Positions 32,201-42,440 of a DNA stretch of 64,000 nucleotides are shown here, piece by piece. Positions within the stretch are counted from its first letter, which is position 1. Each line of letters begins with the position of its first letter. Location of the stretch: positions 8,528,777 to 8,592,776 of the forward strand of contig NW_024037076.1 in assembly GCF_015706575.1 (NCBI RefSeq), given 5' to 3'. Origin of the DNA: Patiria miniata. Its lineage: Eukaryota; Echinodermata; Asteroidea; Valvatida; Asterinidae. A program made the position numbers and the translations under genes. The notes under the pieces were generated by a model. It did not search any database. It was given only the letters and a program-made list of their open reading frames with translations, and was not told where the DNA came from.

Positions 32201-32460
32201 CAAATAAAACACGGTAGAAGCATTGGAATTGCCTTCTTGTCTCCCGCAGAGCCACCGATATGGCACATGAGGGAACCTGGAGGTGGACAGAGGATGGCAG
32301 CCTACTCGACTATGTCAACTGGATGTCTGGCGCCCCGAACAACGACGGAGACGAGGACGCGGTGGAGGTTTACAGTGGAACCCGCAAGTGGAACGACAAC
32401 AAAACGAGCGGAGTCTGGTCTTCCAAAATCTGCTTCATCTGCGAGAAGAAACCAAATTAA
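29276..32460 (+). CDS. C-type lectin 2, secreted, two exons
   Basis: Exon 1 is 29,276-29,544 (donor GTAAGT) and exon 2 is 32,250-32,460 (acceptor CTTGTCTCCCGCAG); joined they give 159 residues with the same exon break (within the Gly of YWIG) as lectin 1. Signal peptide 1-20, then a single C-type lectin domain: C22, C34, C52, C83, WND at 137-139, C151 and C154. The sugar-selectivity triad is APN (118-120), not EPN, so the key Glu is missing and calcium/mannose binding is probably weakened or changed. The canonical EDC and WNDxxC cysteines are also absent (EDAVEV), as in lectin 1. The 2.7 kb intron holds a 61-bp palindromic array and three MITEs. Divergently transcribed from lectin 1. Confidence 0.9.
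29680..29990. repeat. 61-bp tandem array of GACTCGAGTC
   Basis: Three units of 61 bp start at about 29,711, 29,772 and 29,833; each holds palindromic GACTCGAGTC and then GGGTCACAATTTTTGGC. Outer copies of GACTCGAGTC flank the array. It may be a subterminal-repeat MITE. It lies in the lectin 2 intron. Confidence 0.65.
30038..30305. mobile_element. hAT-like MITE, 268 bp, 8-bp target duplication
   Basis: The ends are CATGGGCGTCGC and GCGACGCCCATG, a perfect 12-bp inverted repeat, flanked by AGAGTAGG at 30,030-30,037 and 30,306-30,313. The interior is G-run, poly-A and C-run sequence with no coding capacity. The 8-bp duplication fits the hAT superfamily. It sits inside the lectin 2 intron. Confidence 0.8.
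30494..31015. mobile_element. Foldback MITE, GGCCATTCAA ends, copy 1
   Basis: The left end GGCCATTCAAATTTTCAACG pairs with the right end TGTTGAATGGCC. A second internal inverted repeat, CACTGGCAATCGTGGA against TCCACGATTGCCGGTG, surrounds the centre. The related copy is at 59,873-60,405. No coding capacity. Confidence 0.7.
31220..31350. repeat. G-run and C-run stretch
   Basis: A run of about ten G near 31,250 and about thirteen C near 31,340 bracket roughly 80 bp, ending AGCTGACAACGCC. It is probably another hAT-like G/C-run MITE; no target duplication found. Confidence 0.35.
31655..32035. mobile_element. Palindromic MITE near lectin 2 exon 2
   Basis: CTCTATTATACTGACTGGATAGC (in part, at 31,670) pairs with GCTATCCAGTCGGTATAATAG at 31,999; the interior also pairs loosely (GCCATTTTG against CAAAATGGC). 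About 380 bp, no coding capacity. Confidence 0.55.
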
Positions 32461-34269
32461 AAACAAAATTACGACATGATCACTTGAAATTCATTTCCAA
32501 TGACGAAAGCGAAAATTGGTACTGAATTTTGAAAAAAAACATTCCTTTTAAATTTATCTTGAAAGTTCATGATTTGTCACAAAATCCCGGTGATTTGTCG
32601 TAGGAGGACATAGGCATATGGACTAACATTTTGGAAATCATATGACTGTTTCAAATAGAATAAGGGATTTGAAAAAAAAAGCTACACATTTCTAAAAACC
32701 GAATTTTCAACAAAATCATGAAGACCAAATCATTTGTGTGCTTATCAATACATTGATTAATTTTTCATCTGCTTTATAATGTAGGCTAAGGTTCTAAGCA
32801 TGAAAACTAGCCAAACGGACAAAGGCGTTTTATTTTCTTCGTGTGGTAAGCCTAATTAATAGTTTGAGCATACTGAGGCGATTTGCATACTACAGTTATT
32901 TCCATAACAAATTGTGTTTCTTTATGCATGTTGCATTCGTACAACATGGTAAACAACCTTGCTTCCATCCCTGCTTCATTAATCGCATAGAGAGCTAGGT
33001 TAATCGGCTTCAAGACTCCAGAGGGCGTTCTAGTGTATCAACCTCTTTTTCAGCACCACTTTCTAAATGTTTCAAAAGCAGTTTATTTTGTGTCACTCGA
33101 CTTTCGATCAGCAGTTATATCAATTGCAATGTCAGAAAAATTCTGTAAATTGTAAGGAAGTTGAAGAATTGAAATAAAATCTGAAATAGTGGATCGCAAA
33201 ATTAAAAATGTCTCTAGAGTTAATTAACGCTATCTGGACCGGGGTATTTTTGGTCTTCTTTTGGACAGTTTCCGGGGATGGGCACATGCCCCCCCCCCCC
33301 CCATGCGACCATTATCACAAAAGTGTGCTTTTCTTTCTATTTCCCATTTTTTGGGGTCAAAAACAGTATTTTGGAAATAGTATCTACATTTTTCATTCAC
33401 ATGCTTTACAATATGTCACAAATATCTTGGGGTTAATATTAATCAAATTAAACACACTTTAGCATGATAAGTTACCGTAAGTGGGCGCTTTTTCGGGCAA
33501 ATTATTATATATTTTTTCTTTTTTGTTTAACTGTTTGCCAATTTGAATTTTTCCACCCACAATCGGCACAAATTATGTACTTTTTGTTTCATGTTAAGAA
33601 CTCTCCAAAGGGTACCCCACAAACAAAGCCAATCGTGCAGAAAAGGTGAAAATTAAAAGCGGCTTTTCTCGCCAACGTCGGCCACATTGTCTTGGTATCC
33701 TCAGTTACCCACATTTCAAGGTAATTTAGCAATGCACTTCGCTGACACTCAAGGAGAAAGACAGTCTACTCGGAGTTCATAAGTGGTGTATTTTAGTGTC
33801 CTCTTGCTTTGCACGTGCAGAACATTTTAACCCCAAATGTCACAGGAAGTGGAATTTTGTTAAGCTTAAAAATATATAAAGAATGGGTTTTTGTTTTTGT
33901 TTTACTGCCGATGAGATTTACAGCTTTTTTTTTTTTTTTTTAAAGTTAGCCCATTTAAACGCGCCCCATTATTTCAGTGTAGATAGTTTGGACCGACCTA
34001 ATTGAGGAAACTGCCTGGATAAGTGTTGTAAGTTACGTTTAGCCTCCCAAATACCCCTTCACAAAGCATCCCAAAACCCTAGTCCGGACCTCCAGGTGTC
34101 CATACAAACAGGTGTTCTTCCGGACTAGCAACTTTGACTCTATTCGAACAGGACCCACCAATTGCATTACTCTCTTATTCATAAGAGTGATAATAGACAC
34201 CAGACATCATTAGAATGTTTTCAAATAAGATTTAAAATTGTTGGAAAAGAATAGCAAACTCCAAAGCAA
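32461..34269. other. Gene-free stretch after lectin 2
   Basis: I see no gene. There is a C-run at 33,288-33,302 and a T-run at 33,925. No poly(A) signal close to the lectin stop is obvious. Confidence 0.4.
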
Positions 34270-34625
34270 ACTCGAGTTATAACTCGATGCATTCAACTGA
34301 ATGGATAGGAGAGCAAGAGGAAGAAATTCATCGCTTACATCGACCCATCTGGCAAATGCTTGGATTTTGAAGTCTTTGGTTTAACATATCTATAAAGGTA
34401 CAAAAAAAATCCCCTCCGACCAGCCATAAATTCAGGAACATTATGATGTAGATATAATCTGTGTATAGCTTGGCGCTGCTTTTAATGAAAAAGTCATTTC
34501 AGAAGGTATGCAATTATATACATAAAGTCATAAGAGGTTTGGGCTCTTTTTACTATGAAATTAATAAATACATCTGTCAATTGTTAATTATCTCCGAAAT
34601 AAACGTATTTTTACGCCCTAAATAA
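34270..34625 (+). repeat. Segmental duplication edge, copy 1
   Basis: It matches 44,015-44,395, including the stretch translating as KKFIAYIDPSGKCLDF that ends at an AAG|GTA donor-like site (34,398). This copy has stops on both sides of the conserved peptide, so it is non-coding now. Confidence 0.55.
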
Positions 34626-34839
34626 TGGTGTTCATATTAACAACCGTCAATTGATAGGCTTAATTGAACTCTGTTTTAAAACAAGAGAATTTAGTTTTTA
34701 AAACATCGCAGTTTTGCCGAGTTGATGTTTATTATTAAACAATGAAATTGATGAAGTAAAAAAGGGGATAAGGAAGAAAAAAAGTAGATAATGGTTTTGA
34801 CCAAACATTCAAGAGTCAACCTTATACCCATATCTCTTC

Positions 34840-35040
34840 AGGGATCTCGGGTTTCCCGGTCCACCACACCTCCTTCCCTGTCCATCCAAATAACCCAAAG
34901 GGTCACCATAGAAAAGGAGGATAGGAGGCGGCACGTACTCTAAGCCTTGGCTGCAGAGATCAGCAAATGGGGCCCGTACCTTTACGAAGATGCTTACCTT
35001 GACTACGCGTGCAGTCCCATCTATTAAGCTAAAAAGCGAT
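34840..35040 (+). repeat. Exon-like dispersed block, copy c
   Basis: GGGATCTCGGGTTTCCCGG, TCCTTCCCTGTCCATCC and GTCACCATAG align with the block at 3,722. A decayed tRNA-like stretch follows at 35,130-35,210 (minus-strand box B GGGTTCGAATCCCC), as in the composite repeat. Confidence 0.5.
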
Positions 35041-35479
35041 GCTGCAAACCCAATGTCGGTATTTTACAACGGGACTTTTAATCTCTGAAAGAAAATGACT
35101 GAACGCATGCATGGAGAACAAGAACGACACGACCACGGGGATTCGAACCCGGGCCCTTAGATATGTGGACTACAATTACTCTTCGGTTCAAACCACTGTG
35201 CCTAAATAGGCGAGGATACATGGAAGATTATTTGATCTGTCTGCTTTGGCTCTAAGGACAAAGTGGAGGGCTGTATAATGAACCCTTGGCGTTTTCTTAA
35301 TTTTGCAATACTGTGTTCCGCAGTTTGTTTGTTTTTTGCTGAGTTGTAAACAACGTATCGTTACGCAACAATGAACACCACAATATGTACTTTGACAAGT
35401 AACAAATTATAAACCAGACTTTATTTCAAAGTGCAATGTATTAACGCTAGCTTTTGATATGCTTTCGTAAATTACAACT

Positions 35480-35706
35480 TAGCGTGAACGGTAGGCCCTG
35501 CTGCTGGGATTGTCCGCAAAGTCCAGGTATCTTCGTGACGGTTCAAGGTATCTACTGACCCACTCAGGGTCAGGGTTGCCACCTTGATTTCCTCCCGTCT
35601 CATGGTACTTACATGGCCTTCGGGTTATTTGGATAGATAAGGAACTGCGGTGGGCTACAAACCTCGAGGCCCAGACGAATGATATGGAAGTCGGCAACGG
35701 GTTCAT
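35480..35706 (-). repeat. Exon-like dispersed block, copy d (inverted)
   Basis: On the minus strand a 75-codon frame starts MNPLPTSISF and ends LDFADNPSSRAYRSR, then a stop and an AATAAA about 100 nt later (35,410-35,425 region). It faces copy c, forming an inverted pair about 450 bp apart around the tRNA-like stretch. Confidence 0.5.
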
Positions 35707-35973
35707 TTAGTTGAAGTCCTAAGTCCGAGCTCCTGAATGCTTGATCAACCCCACATAACTTGTTTTATTTTTCTTTACGGCCACCCATTTTTCTCTGGGA
35801 CGTAAATTGGAATAAACGTCAAGTCAATAGACACTTTTTAGAACCACACATACTCACAAAAGAGATTCATTTACATGGTGCTACCGCAAGGCTTATCTTG
35901 TCTCAACAGACACTAGCAGTGTATTTTAAAAAAAAAAAAAAGAAGAAGAAAAAGAAGAAAAAGGGTCTCCTTC

Positions 35974-36488
35974 TTAAAGGGAATGTACAACATTTGCTTT
36001 TGCTGCAATATTCAGAAATAAATGGATTTGGAGGATTAGTATGGTATATAAAATATTTTTAAACTGACTTGTTTCATGTTTTGGGCTTGTAGATGCTGGA
36101 AAAAACCAAGAAAACCTATTATATTTTTGTAGTCTGGTTCCCTGACCCCACTTAAGATGAAACGAAGCAATTAATACACTTTGAGGAATTGTAAGGTCAG
36201 AGAATCAGTCTAGCAGGCTTGTACCCCTTCACAGGTGTGTGATCAATTGCAAAGAAAAGTCAGAATAACTAAATATGAAAAATTAAGAACAGTTTTTGAA
36301 AAAAGCCAGTTTTCTCCAACGCTGGTCGGCCGACCAGCGTTGGAAAAATATAGTTTTTCTTGCCCACCAGGAGCCACGATTTTAAAGGATGGTTTAGACT
36401 GTCAGTCCCTAACAATTCAGTACGGTATTTCGTGATAATTTGATCATTTCGCTTTTTGATGTTTGCAAATGTTGTATCTTCCCTTTAA
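35974..36488. mobile_element. MITE with TTAA target and 28-bp palindrome
   Basis: The ends are TTAAAGGGAATGTACAACAT and, inverted, ATGTTGTATCTTCCCTTTAA, both including TTAA (35,974-35,977; 36,485-36,488), as expected of piggyBac-type target choice. The middle has a perfect 28-bp palindrome centred on CGGCCG near 36,331. A partial inverted relative is at 59,640-59,852. An A-rich (AAG)n run precedes it. Confidence 0.65.
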
Positions 36489-37599
36489 AAACAAAATACT
36501 TACATGTCTAATGCGTCAAAAAAGGAGTTTAGTTTGGCCAATCAAATAAAAAATAAATCATTTGAAGTCATTCTTTATGATATTTTAATGGCAAAATAAG
36601 TACCAAGGTAACAGGGAAAGGAAAATTGTCACACATTGGATTATAAATGTATAGAATGATCCTATAGTTTCAAACTTAAAAAGCAATGTTAAGAAACATA
36701 ATGACAAACTGGTACTATTTTAATCGATAACCCACCACCCGTTCCCTTGTAAATATAAATTGACCCAAGAAAAACAAAGCCAGTTCTCCAACACAAAATG
36801 ATTCAGTGCAAAAAGCAGACAATAACAGAATAAGTATATACAATATTTAACCCATGAACAAACCTTCAATTTGAACCAAATTATGATCAAAGAACCTTCC
36901 CCGCCCCTAATTCTACAAACAGAGGACGCCCTCACAGCGCTAGTAAGGACGAGGGATTGGCAGTCAGTCTATTTCATCATACGTGCAATTCGTAGATGAA
37001 TGAAATAAACTCCCGCTGTTTTTCAGCTTGCCATGCGCTCCAAGCAACGAACACCCGAATTTCGCAGACGCCAACTGTCATCATGGACATTTAGCGGCAG
37101 ATTTAACGGGAGTTTTTTCAACTTGGGTTTCAGTGAAGTGAATGATACTTGAAAGAAAAAAAAAATATGACCTAACCGATCAGGGAACTACTTCACACAG
37201 CAATTTGTAATGGATCTAATAATACTCGTGTGTCCCATGCAGGCATACGTTTACCCATAATACAAAAAGGGTCATCATCAACCAAATGCCTACAATCAAA
37301 ATGACTACAACCCTTCCGTGCAATGAAAGAATTTATGATGTAACAAACTCTTTGTTTTCTGTTGGGTCAGCTGCATTCATTTTTTCATTGTATTGGCGCA
37401 GTATAGCCACGTCTGCTCGGGTGGAGAATTGTAAAGGGCTCAAAGACTGCCCTCTATTGTTGCAATTTACATTTCGATATTTTTGGGTTGGAATTCGATG
37501 TGATCGAGTAGTGAGAAAAGTATCTCTTTAAGATTTTGTTTCATACAGTAGGATTTTAACCATTTTTAGAGTCAGTGGGATCCAAATGAAATAACAAAA
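36489..37599. other. No gene seen
   Basis: An AT-rich interval without recognised genes or element ends. It is part of about 3 kb present in segmental copy 1 but absent between 44,395 and 44,400 in copy 2. Confidence 0.4.
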
Positions 37600-38006
37600 A
37601 TTAAAAAACATGCTTGAATTAAAGGTTTCAGTAGGCCTACTCAAGTCTAACTTTCATCATCAAAGAAAAGTAAACATCTCTCGCCTTTTGCCTTGTGTAT
37701 TAAAATCCGACGAAGTTGCGAAGAAAATGCATAGTTTACATATGGTTTCACTCTCAATTTACAACTCTAGTGACAAACACTATAATGTATACCTTTGTAA
37801 CACATCCTCAAGACACTCTTTCCTATTTTTTGTATTAAGCTTATTATTATTCTGCAATTATTGGCATCTAATTGTGTCTAATGATTGGCTGCAGTTACAT
37901 GCACAAATTATCACACTTCGAGGATTAGAATAGTCAAAATGTCACATTTTTTGTCTGAAATGCCAGTTTCCACTTGTTCTTGTCGATAAAAGGTTTCCTC
38001 TTTTTA

Positions 38007-38886
38007 TATGACTTTTTTGGGGTCATTCTTCAGTGAGTGTCCACTTTCATGTCCCGACACTTTAAGGCACTATAAATCGAAATATATAGAATGAAAAATT
38101 AGATTGTTCTCGGTAAATTAACTTAAACATGACTGTGCCGTGTTAAAAACTCTTGAAAATAATGGACAGGGTGTTCATTCTACACAATACTCCCTTAAAA
38201 CCCCCTCACAACGCATGTCCCTATGTATTTCTCAACATGTACCTACAGCCATAATTTGCAAAGTTAGCAATTTGAAAAGGTGATTATACCACCAAAAGCC
38301 GAGTAATATTGGTCTCTTCCAAATGTGAAATTAAAAGTTGCACCAATAAAACCATATTTGCAAGAAATAAACTTCCAAGCACATATGTGATATTCATGCT
38401 TCAAACACACTGTTAATGGCGCTATACGACTTTGATTTATAATTTTGACAGCTCCGTCAGTGTAAGCTCCATCACGTTTTACCGTGACGAAAATGATTTC
38501 TTGACCATTTTCTTTAGTCGATAATGGTAATAAAATAAGGATAAAAATCGATTGGGATTATCATTTTTAAAGCCCCTCTATTCACTGGTTATTATTCTAT
38601 GTTCACATTTTAATAATGTTCTCATTTGAATTTACTCACATTCATTCAATAACTGTCATTTCGGTCACAAAAGGTGTGACGGATACGACTTTTGCATTTT
38701 TTTCTATGGTACAACACTGAAAATTGAGTGTTTATAAAGTGACTAAAACTCCAGTGAAGATTGCGCCGTGCGCTAATAATAGTTGTTGTGCAACATAATG
38801 AACACATTCCATGAAGGAAATTCAAAATATATTTTTTTCCCCAGAATTTTCAAAAGCCCAAAGTAGACACTGAAAAATGACTCGTA
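38007..38886. mobile_element. Probable DNA element absent from unit 2
   Basis: Unit 2 reads straight from TTTTTATA to CGTATGCGTCC (44,775-44,795). Here about 880 bp intervene, with imperfect inverted ends GTCATTCTTCAGTGAGTGTC and GACACTGAAAAATGACTC, flanked by TATA. No coding capacity. Deletion in unit 2 is the alternative. Confidence 0.5.
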
Positions 38887-39036
38887 TACGTCCTTAAGCT
38901 TGACATCAAATTATTCAATTTTTTTTTTTAAAGGCTTATTGATGTATAACAAGTGCCAAATATAACATCTTTAAAGTTTATACAATAAATTCTAAATTCC
39001 TCTTCACATTTTCAACCAATCAAAGTTTCGTCAGGC

Positions 39037-39359
39037 CAAGGGCGGATCCAGGGGGGGGGGGCAAAGGGGGCCATGCCCCCCTCCAAAAAAAAAGAAAGAA
39101 ACCAATTGTTTGTTTTTTATGTGACGTCGCAATAAAGGCAGGCAATGAGTACACCACCATCTTTTCCTCAAAAAACATTGGCTAAAATGGTCAAAAATTG
39201 CCTCAGATCGCACCACAGAGCATCGAGAATCCAAAAAAATTTCGGGGCCCTTAAGTGGGCCCCGAACCCCACGCCGTCATTTTTTGACCCACTTTTTGGG
39301 AGACACAATTTTTTTTGGGCCCCCCCCCAAACAAAAATTGTGTTCTGGATCCGCCCTTG
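39037..39359. mobile_element. hAT-like MITE, 323 bp, with empty paralogous site
   Basis: The perfect 15-bp inverted ends CAAGGGCGGATCCAG and CTGGATCCGCCCTTG are flanked by the 8-bp duplication CGTCAGGC (39,029-39,036; 39,360-39,367). Unit 2 has the uninterrupted site TTTTGTCAGGTAAG near 44,905. The interior carries G and C runs. A decayed relative is at 55,650-55,760. Confidence 0.88.
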
Positions 39360-39367
39360 CGTCAGGC

Positions 39368-40021
39368 AAGTGGTGACAACTTACCATCTACTCTACAGCT
39401 TTCCTATGATCATTACAGCATGCTTGTAACAGAAACAAACGTTTAATTTGTGTGACAACTTACTGCTTAAGTTGACTTTGCACATTATAATGGAAGGGAT
39501 GCCAACTGCGCCTTAGCAACAGCTGGGATTGTTACACCTAATGCTGGGACCCTCTAAACAGCAGCTTGGCCGGACAGTGCTATACACATATTTGGGTAGT
39601 AATAACACCTTGCATTGATCTTGTCTTTCTTTTTTCCAAGATGGGATCATCTAGTTCAGTGCCTTTCTCTTCTATCTTTACTGAATTGTCCATGACACTA
39701 GTAGTGCCTCCCCTTGTGGGCCAGGTGAGTTAATCTAAAGGCTGCATACACTCACATTACTTGGCTATTGCTCACAATTACACATATCCCTATGGAAGCG
39801 GTTGAAGCCATATCTAATAGATTTGAATGTTATTGCCGACCATAGCCACGTTGGGATCAAATGGGCTAGGGGGAAAAGGAGAATCGAGCGGCACGATCCC
39901 CACTGAAGTACTCCATCGTATAGCACAGCGTCTCAACATTAGCCTCTCCTAATCAAATCCCACTGTCTGGCTTCTCGTGCCGACCCTGTTTCTACAAAAC
40001 GACAGGGGATATCGGATGTCA
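39368..40021. other. 3' distal flank of receptor B1
   Basis: It is shared with unit 2 (44,920-45,385 and 46,040-46,250). No gene is recognised. Confidence 0.45.
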
Positions 40022-40205
40022 GCGAGTCTCGTTAGACTTGGTTGCTAGTCCACCTAGTTGAAGGAACACTCTAATCACTAACCTGGCCGTAGGTAGACCT
40101 CGTAAGCCTAGGTCGGCAGTCTGCCTAGGAGAAGGTCCACTCTGATCGCAAACCCGGTAGGTGGAACTCGTTATAGTCTTGGTTGGCAGTATACCTCCCA
40201 AACCG
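40022..40205. repeat. About 70-bp tandem repeat, 2.5 units
   Basis: Units begin with variants of GAGCTCGTTAGACTTGGTTG at about 40,023, 40,093 and 40,163. The same array lies at 46,264-46,440 behind receptor B2. Confidence 0.6.
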
Positions 40206-40389
40206 TACGTCACGGCATTAGGTAGTCTCCGAGTGTGTGACTGGAGTTCTGGCATGACGGTGCAGCGCTTTGGTGTCGCAGGTTGGCTCAGATTCCCCGT
40301 GCCATGGCATCCAACTCCTCAGAGTCAAGTCTTGTGAGGTTGGTGGATGGCGCACCCCCTTTCTCAAATTAATCTCTTCGCTGCGCAGG

Positions 40390-40395
40390 TTTATT
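40390..40395 (-). terminator. Polyadenylation signal of receptor B1
   Basis: TTTATT on the plus strand is AATAAA on the coding strand, 119 nt after the B1 stop; it is conserved at B2. Confidence 0.5.
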
Positions 40396-40513
40396 CACTC
40401 TCATCACCTCATCTTTTCTATTGGAGAATTGTGAAGACGTCATCGTCAATTCGACTACATCCATAGCTACGTTTCTCGGACGTGGCCGAGACGGTACTGT
40501 GTACATGGCGATC

Positions 40514-41674
40514 TTACTTGCCTCTGGAGAGCAAAACCTTAAGCAACCGAGATGGTTCAGGGATATCAGCCCATCGATGACGCAAGATGCATAGCATGAT
40601 CTCCTTGAACATGGGATGCCTGGCTCCATACAGCAACGGGTTGACAGCGCTGTTGGCAAACAAAAAGATGACACCGTACAGGAAGAGATCGTCCAACCCT
40701 AGCATGAGAAAGACGCTGTTTGGTAACGGGAGAAGGAAACAGACGCAGGACACAATGAATAGGTTCTTGGTGATCTGAATCTGATGCTTGTGGATTCGCT
40801 CATTGCGCAATTTGTATGTGGCGATGCTGACCACGGGCTGTGCTTTGTTGGGTTCCGGGGAGCTGGTGGTGGTTAAGATGCGAACGCTAGGGCAGGCTAG
40901 TCGTTCCTTCTTGAAGTGCCGCCGGATGAAGACATAGATGATGCTGTAACAGATGAGGGTGATGGCAAGCGGGCCGGGGTAGAGGATTCCAGCAAGCAGA
41001 AACTTGTACAGACCTGATGTTGGGTTTTCGTTGTCATCCAAACAAATGTGGAAGTTGATGTTGTAGCTGAGACGACCCACGCCAGTAGCCAGCAGAATGG
41101 TGGTAAGCATAATGGGAACCAGCCAGATGATGACAACCATTGGGAAAAGTGTGCAAGCCGTATATATCTTCTTGTATGCGGTGGCGTGCTTGGTAATCAG
41201 CAGCATGCGATTGACAGCAATGGCTGCGATGCTGAACATTATCACCCCCGATGCGATGGGCGACAGGAAGGCCACGGTCAGGCATAGATTCTCCAGCGAG
41301 GGCGGGAGACTACTGCGTATCAACACTATCACTGCATTCGGCAGAGCGCACAGACACATCAGGAGGTCAGCTACGCTGAGATTGGCCACAAATACATTGG
41401 TTATGGTCTGCAGCCTGCATGACAAGGCAACTGCCATTAGGACGATGACATTCCCTGTAATGCCAATCAGGGAGATGATCAACACACTAATGGAAACAAA
41501 GACTCGGCCACCGTATGTGTATTGCGATGTGCTATTAGAATCCTGCCAGTTAGTGATGTTGAATGGATCAGCAAGTAAAGGTAGAGTGGTGGTGCTGTTA
41601 TACAACACTGTCGAATTACTGCTGTCGAAAACATCAGAAACTAACGGTAGGGCAGTTGTGTTATGCCTCGCCAT
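40514..41674 (-). CDS. Receptor B1: class A GPCR, Tre1/moody/GPR84-like
   Basis: A 386-residue seven-transmembrane receptor from the ATG at 41,674; the frame extends 12 nt upstream only by a GTG, then meets TGA. The N-tail (1-55) has five Asn sequons: N5, N20, N26, N39 and N47. Landmarks: GITGN (N75), LSVADLL (D103), C131 with C211, NRM (155-157) in place of DRY, ITKHATAYKKIY in intracellular loop 2, TM6 FLLPLP without the CWxP Trp, and NPLLY (345-349). NRM/NRY with the KxxxYKKIY loop resembles the Tre1/moody/GPR84 and melatonin-receptor-like group; this is recognition by eye. Intronless coding exon, tandem partner B2, conserved AATAAA. Ligand unknown. Confidence 0.9.
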   Translation of the reverse strand: MARHNTTALPLVSDVFDSSNSTVLYNSTTTLPLLADPFNITNWQDSNSTSQYTYGGRVFVSISVLIISLIGITGNVIVLMAVALSCRLQTITNVFVANLSVADLLMCLCALPNAVIVLIRSSLPPSLENLCLTVAFLSPIASGVIMFSIAAIAVNRMLLITKHATAYKKIYTACTLFPMVVIIWLVPIMLTTILLATGVGRLSYNINFHICLDDNENPTSGLYKFLLAGILYPGPLAITLICYSIIYVFIRRHFKKERLACPSVRILTTTSSPEPNKAQPVVSIATYKLRNERIHKHQIQITKNLFIVSCVCFLLPLPNSVFLMLGLDDLFLYGVIFLFANSAVNPLLYGARHPMFKEIMLCILRHRWADIPEPSRLLKVLLSRGK

Positions 41675-41681
41675 AGTCCAT
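41661..41681 (-). promoter_or_regulatory. Overlapping upstream ORF of receptor B1
   Basis: An ATG in strong context (GCCATGG) lies 7 nt before the receptor ATG in another frame and encodes MDYGEA then TAA inside the receptor frame. B2 keeps the arrangement (MDNGVA). It could damp translation of the receptor. Confidence 0.45.
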
Positions 41682-41686
41682 GGCAC

Positions 41687-42354
41687 TTTGTGGGTTCAAA
41701 CCACAGTTTGTGACTGATGGAAGTTTCAGTATTGCAAGGATCTGATAGTCACTTGTGATGCTTCATACATGCAAACTTGAACATCAGCTGTGAATAATGC
41801 TCTTAAGAACCAATACAGAGCTTGTCATTGAGAGCCCGTGGGGTTCTGGTCTTTTTCTGGTCTAGAGGCAAGCCGGTATATTGTAGTGGTCTTTCAGAAA
41901 CTGAAACACAAATTCAATATGTGTCGTCCTGTCAGAGATGGGGTTTTCCAGGCATGTGATTTCTTACTGAATGAGAGTGAAACCGAAATAAAGCATTGAT
42001 GGTTTGTTTGTATATCCTTGTACTTGTACATGTATTTATCAACTAAAATGTTCATAAAAAATCACGTTTAGGCAGGGTAAAGACTCACAAGATTGAAACC
42101 ATGGTACATTTACATGGTACATTTATATCCTCCCCATTATTCATCTCACAAGTGCAATATTTTGGATTTACTCCCAGAGACACTGCATCAATCATGTTCT
42201 GTTCCATTAAAAATTTTTACACTAGGTGAGGTAACTTTTGTTGATTGATGCTTGAATAATGATTTCTTAAATTCATATCAATATGGCACTCCGCAGGTAT
42301 ATGTACCTACATGTACCTGGGTTTTTTTTCTGCTCAAAAAAAAAAAACACAAGC
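41687..42354. other. 5' flank of receptor B1
   Basis: It is shared with 47,899-48,534. I see no convincing TATA box; transcription may start further out, possibly with a non-coding exon. Confidence 0.4.
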
Positions 42355-42440
42355 GTGTTTGTTAAGACTCGAACCCACAGCCTTCTAATGACTAGTGCAG
42401 ATGCCAATAAGCACCTAGCCCAACTTGCTCGGGATGGCCG
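42355..42440 (-). repeat. tRNA-like SINE head
   Basis: The minus strand has TGGGCTAGGTGCTTATTGG and GGGTTCGAGTCTTAACAAAC (box A/B-like). Its paralogue is at 48,535-48,620. Stem pairing is poor, so it is not a working tRNA gene. Confidence 0.5.

Noticed and set aside
41097-41717. 206-codon ORF antisense to receptor B1 (and 47,309-47,929 antisense to B2)
   Set aside because: A shadow of the receptor codons; it is conserved only because the receptors are.
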